Below are positions 5,019-8,843 of a DNA stretch of 8,843 nt, piece by piece. The stretch is from the NCBI GenBank assembly GCA_949286405.1, contig CASECH010000030.1:1-8843 (forward strand). The letters are read 5' to 3'. Each line of letters begins with the position of its first letter. Position 1 is the first letter of the stretch. Origin of the DNA: an uncultured bacterium. GTDB taxonomy: Bacteria; Cyanobacteriota; Vampirovibrionia; Gastranaerophilales; Gastranaerophilaceae. The notes under the pieces were generated by a model. It was not told where the DNA came from, searched no databases, and saw nothing but the letters and a program-made list of their open reading frames with translations. Position numbers and translations under genes: made by a program.

Positions 5019-5861
5019 ATGCAAAAAAGATTACCGGAATATTTAAAAAGACCTATTATAGATACAGATAGGACAAAGAATGTAAGAAAAATTTTGAAAG
5101 TAAATTGTCTTAATACTGTATGTGAAAATGCTCGTTGTCCTAATAAAAATGAGTGTTATACCAAAAATACAGCAACATTTTTGATTATGGGTAATGTATG
5201 TACGAGAAATTGCAGATATTGTAATATTTCTTGTGAAAGACCTGTTCCACTGGATTTGGAAGAGCCAATGCATATCGCAAAAGCTGTAAAAGATTTAGGA
5301 CTAAAATATTCTGTAATCACATCAGTTACAAGAGATGATTTGTCTGATGGTGGAGCTAGCCATTTTGCAAATTGTATTTATGAAATTAGAAAGCTTTCTC
5401 CTGACGTAAAAATAGAAATTCTAACTCCTGATTTTAAAGGGAATAAAGATTCTTTAGATATTATTATAAAAGCTTATCCGAATGTTTTTAATCATAACAT
5501 TGAAACAGTAAGAAATGTGTTTAAAACAGCTCGCCCTCAAGGTGATTATGATTGTTCATTAGAAGTCTTGAAATATATTAAAGATAATAGTGATATTATT
5601 ACAAAATCAGGTTTGATGGTTGGTTTAGGTGAAACATTTGAAGATATAGAACAGACACTTGTTGATTTGAAAAATGTTGGTTGTGATATTTTGACTATTG
5701 GACAGTATATTCAACCGTCTAAAAAACATTTGGAAGTATCTAAGTATTATACTTTAGAGGAGTTTAATGAACTAGAGAAATTAGCTGAAAAAATTGGCAT
5801 ATTACATTATCAAATTGGCCCCTTAGTAAGAAGTTCGTATCGAGCAGCGGATCTAATCTAG
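5019..5861 (+). CDS. lipA: Lipoyl synthase
   Basis: This radical-SAM enzyme inserts two sulfurs into protein-bound octanoyl groups to give lipoyl cofactor, in the cytosol. All iron-sulfur ligands are visible: the auxiliary cluster C35-x4-C40-x5-C46 in the CENARCPNKNEC segment, the radical-SAM C61-x3-C65-x2-C68, and the C-terminal RSSY (271-274) whose serine ligates the auxiliary cluster. Other family stretches include ITSVTRDDLSDGGASHF, HNIETV, RPQGDYDCSLEVL, SGLMVGLGE and IGQYIQPSKKH. ECY replaces the common ECW. At 280 residues it is slightly shorter than the usual 290-320, mostly through a short N-terminus; the first residues KRLPEYLKRPI already match the family start, so it is complete. 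It stands alone as a transcription unit, converging on tsaC, with no lipB or lplA in view. Together with the nearby lpdA it implies that the host runs at least one lipoate-dependent complex. Confidence 0.97.
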   Translation: MQKRLPEYLKRPIIDTDRTKNVRKILKVNCLNTVCENARCPNKNECYTKNTATFLIMGNVCTRNCRYCNISCERPVPLDLEEPMHIAKAVKDLGLKYSVITSVTRDDLSDGGASHFANCIYEIRKLSPDVKIEILTPDFKGNKDSLDIIIKAYPNVFNHNIETVRNVFKTARPQGDYDCSLEVLKYIKDNSDIITKSGLMVGLGETFEDIEQTLVDLKNVGCDILTIGQYIQPSKKHLEVSKYYTLEEFNELEKLAEKIGILHYQIGPLVRSSYRAADLI

Positions 5862-5924
5862 TATCATAAGTTAATAATAATATGCTAAGTTAGTTTAGAT
5901 ATGTTGCAAATTTGATGAAACAGT

Positions 5925-5949
5925 TTATAGAGTTGAAAATGCTCTATAA
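5925..5949. terminator. Weak hairpin between convergent lipA and tsaC
   Basis: TTATAGAG (5925-5932) and CTCTATAA (5942-5949) form an 8-bp perfect stem with a 9-nt loop at the meeting point of the two genes, overlapping the tsaC stop codon. It could serve both strands as a terminator, but the stem is AT-rich and no run of T follows on either strand, so intrinsic termination would be weak. Nothing else is seen in the 82-bp gap. Confidence 0.3.
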
Positions 5950-6531
5950 TTCAATTGTGATTGCTCCTTGACGAAAGATTTTTAATTCATCGCCAAATAC
6001 TCCGCAAACAGTTGATTCAAGCCCTTTACAGGTATATCCGTAATCAGGTATTATTAAATCTGCAAGACTTTGCATATTTTCTAAAGCTTGTTCATAAGTT
6101 TTAGCTGATGGTTGGTGTGATAAATTTGCACTAGTTGTTGCTAGAACATGACCTGGTGCTATTTCACATATTTCTTTAAAAACATCGTTATCAGGAACTC
6201 TTATTCCAACTGTATCCATATTAGATGTCATAAAATAAGGGGTTTTATCACTTTTTTCTACAACAAGTGTAAGTGCTCCGGGGAAATATTTTTTTATTAA
6301 GCGACATCCGATTTTTGGTATAGGTTTAACATATTCAAGAAGATTATATGTTTCGTTAGACATCAAAATTAAAGGTTTTTGAGCTTCTCGTTTTTTTATT
6401 TCATATATTTTTTTTACAGCTTTCTCAGATGTCGGTAAACAACCAAGTCCCCATACAGTATCTGTTACATATGCAATTACGCCATCATTTTCAAGTACTT
6501 CTTTAATTTTATCAGCATTCTTAATAATCAT
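5944..6531 (-). CDS. tsaC: Threonylcarbamoyl-AMP synthase (YrdC/Sua5 domain)
   Basis: The enzyme makes threonylcarbamoyl-AMP from threonine, bicarbonate and ATP, the activated intermediate for the t6A modification at position 37 of ANN-decoding tRNAs. The 195-residue protein is a single YrdC domain with no Sua5 C-terminal domain. Visible signatures are TDTVWGLGC (22-30 region), KKREAQKPLIL, YFPGALTLVV, VGIRVPDN, TTSANLSHQPSA (the TSAN nucleotide-binding loop), GLESTVCG and IFRQGAI at the C-terminus. The ATG at 6531 is chosen because AGAGG (6539-6543) lies 7 nt before it. An in-frame GTG at 6570 would add 13 residues (NSILVYSIRGKY) not typical of the family and has no Shine-Dalgarno. murJ ends 86 bp upstream on the same strand, so read-through is possible, although a TATAAT at 6599-6604 could give tsaC its own start. 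Related YciO proteins are an alternative, but the KR/SAN/EST motifs favour TsaC. Confidence 0.9.
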   Translation of the reverse strand: MIIKNADKIKEVLENDGVIAYVTDTVWGLGCLPTSEKAVKKIYEIKKREAQKPLILMSNETYNLLEYVKPIPKIGCRLIKKYFPGALTLVVEKSDKTPYFMTSNMDTVGIRVPDNDVFKEICEIAPGHVLATTSANLSHQPSAKTYEQALENMQSLADLIIPDYGYTCKGLESTVCGVFGDELKIFRQGAITIEL

Positions 6532-6538
6532 ATATTTT

Positions 6539-6543
6539 CCTCT
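6539..6543 (-). promoter_or_regulatory. Ribosome binding site fixing the tsaC start
   Basis: AGAGG on the minus strand is 7 nt before the ATG at 6531. It supports the shorter 195-residue reading over the GTG at 6570. Confidence 0.5.
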
Positions 6544-6598
6544 TATTGAATAGACTAAAATGCTATTCACTTTTTTATTTCATTTTGAATTTCCTATA

Positions 6599-6604
6599 AT
6601 TATA
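6599..6604 (-). promoter_or_regulatory. Possible -10 box for tsaC
   Basis: The minus strand reads TATAAT in the gap after the murJ stop. No -35 hexamer is seen at normal spacing (a TTAACA lies 27 nt upstream), so this is a weak candidate. Use of it would give a leader of about 60 nt. Confidence 0.25.
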
Positions 6605-6617
6605 TTCAGAGTAATTC

Positions 6618-8222
6618 TTATTTTTTTATTTTGTTAACTAATCTTTCTGCTAGTTCTGTTGCATACTCCATTTTGAATAGTAAATTAAGTGCTGTATATA
6701 CAACAAGACAAATTATTCCAACGGTAGAGATTTTACTTATTGCAAACAAAACTTTTGGAAGATGTATGTAGTTATCAAATCCAAGTCCTGTTACAAGACA
6801 AAGTCCAAAAGTTATAATTCCGGCAATAATCATTTTACCAAGATTTATAAATAATTCTTTATAATTCATTTTGAGCTTTTTCGAAATTAATATTCCCAAT
6901 ACACACGCATTGAATAAAGTTACTAATGATGTTGATAGTGTAATTCCTCCGATACCCATATGCATTTTACTTATGAAAATAACGTTTAGCAGGTATTTTA
7001 GAACAATAGATGAAAATGCGACTGTAAATGGAGTTGCAGAGTCATTAAATGAGTAATATACTCTTGTGATAGAATCCCTGAATACATATGGCAATATTGA
7101 TACTGAAAGGAACCATAAAGCTTCAGTTACCATAAATGTTGCCTGAGAATCAAATGCTCCACGTTCAAAAATTAATCTCACAGCATCCATACCAACAGTT
7201 AAAATCCCTATGATAATAGGTAATGCTGCGAAAAATAGAACTCCAACACCTTTATTAAAATATCTTCTTATACCATCCATATCCTTTTCAGCAACAAGTC
7301 TTGCGAATATCGGGAATAGCGGTACCAAAAAAGCAGTTACAAGAATTCCAACAGGGAACTGGAAAACTCTGTTTGCATATCCTATAGCAGTCCAAGCTCC
7401 TTCAGAAATAGATGATGTGAAAAACATATCAACATAAATATGTATTTGTCCTACAGTAGAACTTAACACTGCAGGGAAGAGTAGCTCACATATTTCATGA
7501 AAATGCTTGTTGTTTGTAAATTCGAAATTAGGACGCCATTTGAATCCGAGTTTTTTAACATTTGGGTATTGAATTACAAGTTGCAATATTGCACCAATAG
7601 TTGTTGCCCATGCAAGAGCATAGCCCTTTTGATCATCAGGAACTGCAACACACACGCCAATAATTGCTGCGCTCATAATGATTGGTGATAAATTTGGCAG
7701 CATAAATTGTTTGTAAATAATCAAAATTCCATAATAAATTCCGACAATTCCGCCAATAATAAGTAACGGAGTCATTATTTTAAGATGCATTGCAGCAAGA
7801 TTTATCATTTCAGCTGAGCCGCTTGAAATAATTAGTCCCATGATTTGGCGAGGAAAAACAAACATAATAACAGATAATATTATGAAAAATATTGATGTAG
7901 CTGTCATAAATGTTGAATAAAGTTTATTTACTTCCTCAGAAGGCTTTTCCTGTAAATTAGGAATTAATTTAGAAAAAATAGCGACTGTCGCACTATGGAA
8001 AGGGCCTCCAACTCCACCAAGTAGAATTAGTGAAAGTGAAGGTATTTGATAAGCATAATAATATGCATCAGATACCATTGAGGCTCCATAATAGTTTGCT
8101 ATTACAATATCTCTTATAAAGCCGATTAACTTACTTACAATTGTTACTACTGCAATTATCCAAGCAGCTTTGAGCACACTTGTTTTTGCATCGCTATTAT
8201 TTACTTTTGTCTGATTTTCCAT
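6618..8222 (-). CDS. murJ: Lipid II flippase MurJ (MviN-type), cyanobacterial-style
   Basis: This integral membrane protein moves lipid II across the inner membrane for peptidoglycan assembly. It has 534 residues and about 14 hydrophobic segments, as expected for the MurJ branch of the MOP superfamily. The N-terminal helices show SKLIGFIRD (R37, equivalent to a functionally important arginine in the E. coli protein), YGASMVSDAYYYAY (D52) and IPSL. The E. coli RRxFAEGAF stretch is replaced by LILLGGVGGPFHSA (65-78), which removes the arginine pair and glutamate and matches the form I remember from cyanobacterial MurJ. Other family segments are FPVGILVTAFLVPLFP, RLIFERGAFD and RVYYSFND. The first 15 residues are a polar extension. 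The ATG follows GCAGGGAT, a weak, very close Shine-Dalgarno, but no other start precedes the first helix. It lies 15 bp after the SpoIID/LytB-domain gene, so the two are likely co-transcribed. Confidence 0.93.
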   Translation of the reverse strand: MENQTKVNNSDAKTSVLKAAWIIAVVTIVSKLIGFIRDIVIANYYGASMVSDAYYYAYQIPSLSLILLGGVGGPFHSATVAIFSKLIPNLQEKPSEEVNKLYSTFMTATSIFFIILSVIMFVFPRQIMGLIISSGSAEMINLAAMHLKIMTPLLIIGGIVGIYYGILIIYKQFMLPNLSPIIMSAAIIGVCVAVPDDQKGYALAWATTIGAILQLVIQYPNVKKLGFKWRPNFEFTNNKHFHEICELLFPAVLSSTVGQIHIYVDMFFTSSISEGAWTAIGYANRVFQFPVGILVTAFLVPLFPIFARLVAEKDMDGIRRYFNKGVGVLFFAALPIIIGILTVGMDAVRLIFERGAFDSQATFMVTEALWFLSVSILPYVFRDSITRVYYSFNDSATPFTVAFSSIVLKYLLNVIFISKMHMGIGGITLSTSLVTLFNACVLGILISKKLKMNYKELFINLGKMIIAGIITFGLCLVTGLGFDNYIHLPKVLFAISKISTVGIICLVVYTALNLLFKMEYATELAERLVNKIKK

Positions 8223-8237
8223 ATCCCTGCCAATTAA

Positions 8238-8843
8238 TTACCATATATAATCATCATTATTACGTTTTACAAGCTCTATATAGAGCCTTATTGCCTTGTT
8301 GTTTCCGTTTTCTTCCGGATAAATAAATCTTACGGTGTTTCTTCCGCTTTTTATGTGTTTTGAAATATCAATGTTTGTAAGTCGTGACCCTAAAATGTTT
8401 GTAGGAAGTTCGTATGTATAGAATTTCCCGTTTACATCAATAGTAATTTTAGGAGCTTGAAATTTATTATCAATAATTACGTTTGCATATTTATCTTTTG
8501 TATAAAAATTTTGAGTAATCATTTTTTGAGCACTGTTATCAGATATAATAACAGGTTTTGTTGCAAGTGTTATTCCTGAGTAGTAGTGTTGAAGTATTTT
8601 ATCATATGATTTGTGTAGTTCACTACCCATAAATCCTGCACCATATTGACTAAGGCCTACTCCATGTCCGAATCCGCCACCGTATGCTTTTATGGTTGAT
8701 AGATTTCCATATTCATCAAAATTGTTTTCAAAAACAACATTTGCACTAGGTAGAGCTTTGCCATCTTTGGTCATTAGTCTTCTTACAACAAGTTCTTTAA
8801 ATATTTTATAAGTTTGTGTTTTTGTAACGATTTCCATCTCGAT
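8238..8843 (-). CDS. SpoIID/LytB-domain protein, C-terminal 202 residues (5' end beyond the right edge)
   Basis: SpoIID-type domains act on peptidoglycan outside the membrane: SpoIID itself is a lytic transglycosylase of denuded glycan, and LytB enhances an amidase. The signature GFGHGVGLSQYGA (57-69 of the visible part) followed by YDKILQHYYSGI (80-91) is the end of this domain. An in-frame ATG sits at 8837, but the frame is open to the window end and the domain normally has about 200 more residues before this point, including its catalytic glutamate, so the gene is 5'-truncated by the window rather than short. After the domain comes an extra region of about 105 residues (98-202), predicted all-beta. 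Its stretch NIDISKHIKSGRNTVRF followed by RLYIEL resembles a jelly-roll carbohydrate-binding module; this is inference. The placement 15 bp before murJ supports a cell-wall role. SpoIID-like proteins occur in non-sporulating bacteria including cyanobacteria, so sporulation is not implied. Confidence 0.88.
   Translation of the reverse strand: MEMEIVTKTQTYKIFKELVVRRLMTKDGKALPSANVVFENNFDEYGNLSTIKAYGGGFGHGVGLSQYGAGFMGSELHKSYDKILQHYYSGITLATKPVIISDNSAQKMITQNFYTKDKYANVIIDNKFQAPKITIDVNGKFYTYELPTNILGSRLTNIDISKHIKSGRNTVRFIYPEENGNNKAIRLYIELVKRNNDDYIW

Noticed and set aside
6532..6570. GTG start extending tsaC by 13 residues
   Set aside because: No Shine-Dalgarno lies before the GTG, while AGAGG is well placed for the ATG at 6531, and the extra residues do not belong to the YrdC domain.
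6575..6583. Two-codon leader ORF (ATG AAA TAA) before tsaC
   Set aside because: Too short to judge, no ribosome site, and expected by chance in AT-rich DNA.
6871..7688. Three plus-strand open frames opposite murJ
   Set aside because: All are antisense to a full-length, well-conserved MurJ and have no start signals.
8835..8837. ATG at 8837 as the true start of the SpoIID/LytB-domain gene
   Set aside because: The frame stays open to the window edge and most of the conserved domain would be missing, so the real start must lie outside.

Overview
The window is AT-rich (by eye about one third G+C), dense bacterial chromosome with no RNA gene, mobile element or CRISPR array that I can see. The best guess for the host is a non-photosynthetic relative of Cyanobacteria (Melainabacteria/Vampirovibrionia, probably Gastranaerophilales-like). 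This rests on a MurJ that carries the cyanobacterial-style LILLGGxxGPFHSA segment instead of the proteobacterial RRxFAEGAF, on low G+C, and on a pair of small membrane proteins with an RP-x3-MMDK motif that I associate with that lineage from memory. It is an inference, not a proof.

Layout. Positions 1-2018 form a minus-strand block read right to left: two tandem paralogous small membrane proteins (start/stop overlap ATGA), a three-helix SemiSWEET-like protein, then the start of proB (glutamate 5-kinase), which runs off the left edge. A 106-bp divergent spacer (2019-2124) separates this from a plus-strand pair, alr (alanine racemase) and a shortened dihydrolipoamide dehydrogenase gene (lpdA). 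lpdA converges on, and overlaps by 4 bp, a small secreted-protein gene (4567-4836, minus). A 182-bp divergent spacer (4837-5018) with a promoter on each strand leads to lipA (lipoyl synthase, plus). lipA converges on tsaC (tRNA threonylcarbamoyladenosine pathway, minus), which lies downstream of murJ (lipid II flippase, minus). murJ is 15 bp downstream of a SpoIID/LytB-domain gene whose 5' end lies beyond the right edge. There is no gene-free stretch longer than 300 bp.

How the genes fit together. Three genes bear on the cell wall: alr supplies D-alanine, murJ exports lipid II, and the SpoIID/LytB protein probably acts on finished peptidoglycan. Two bear on lipoate: LipA builds the cofactor and Lpd reoxidises it in 2-oxoacid dehydrogenase or glycine cleavage complexes, neither of which is in the window. 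proB starts proline synthesis and tsaC makes the precursor of t6A in tRNA.

The most interesting points are (1) the tandem RP-x3-MMDK membrane proteins, a family I cannot assign a function; (2) three genes (alr, lipA, proB) whose -10 boxes lie only 6-9 nt before an ATG with no Shine-Dalgarno, which predicts leaderless mRNAs beside neighbours with strong Shine-Dalgarno sites; (3) a 9-bp perfect inverted repeat in the divergent alr spacer; (4) the internally shortened Lpd; and (5) the charge-segregated small secreted protein.
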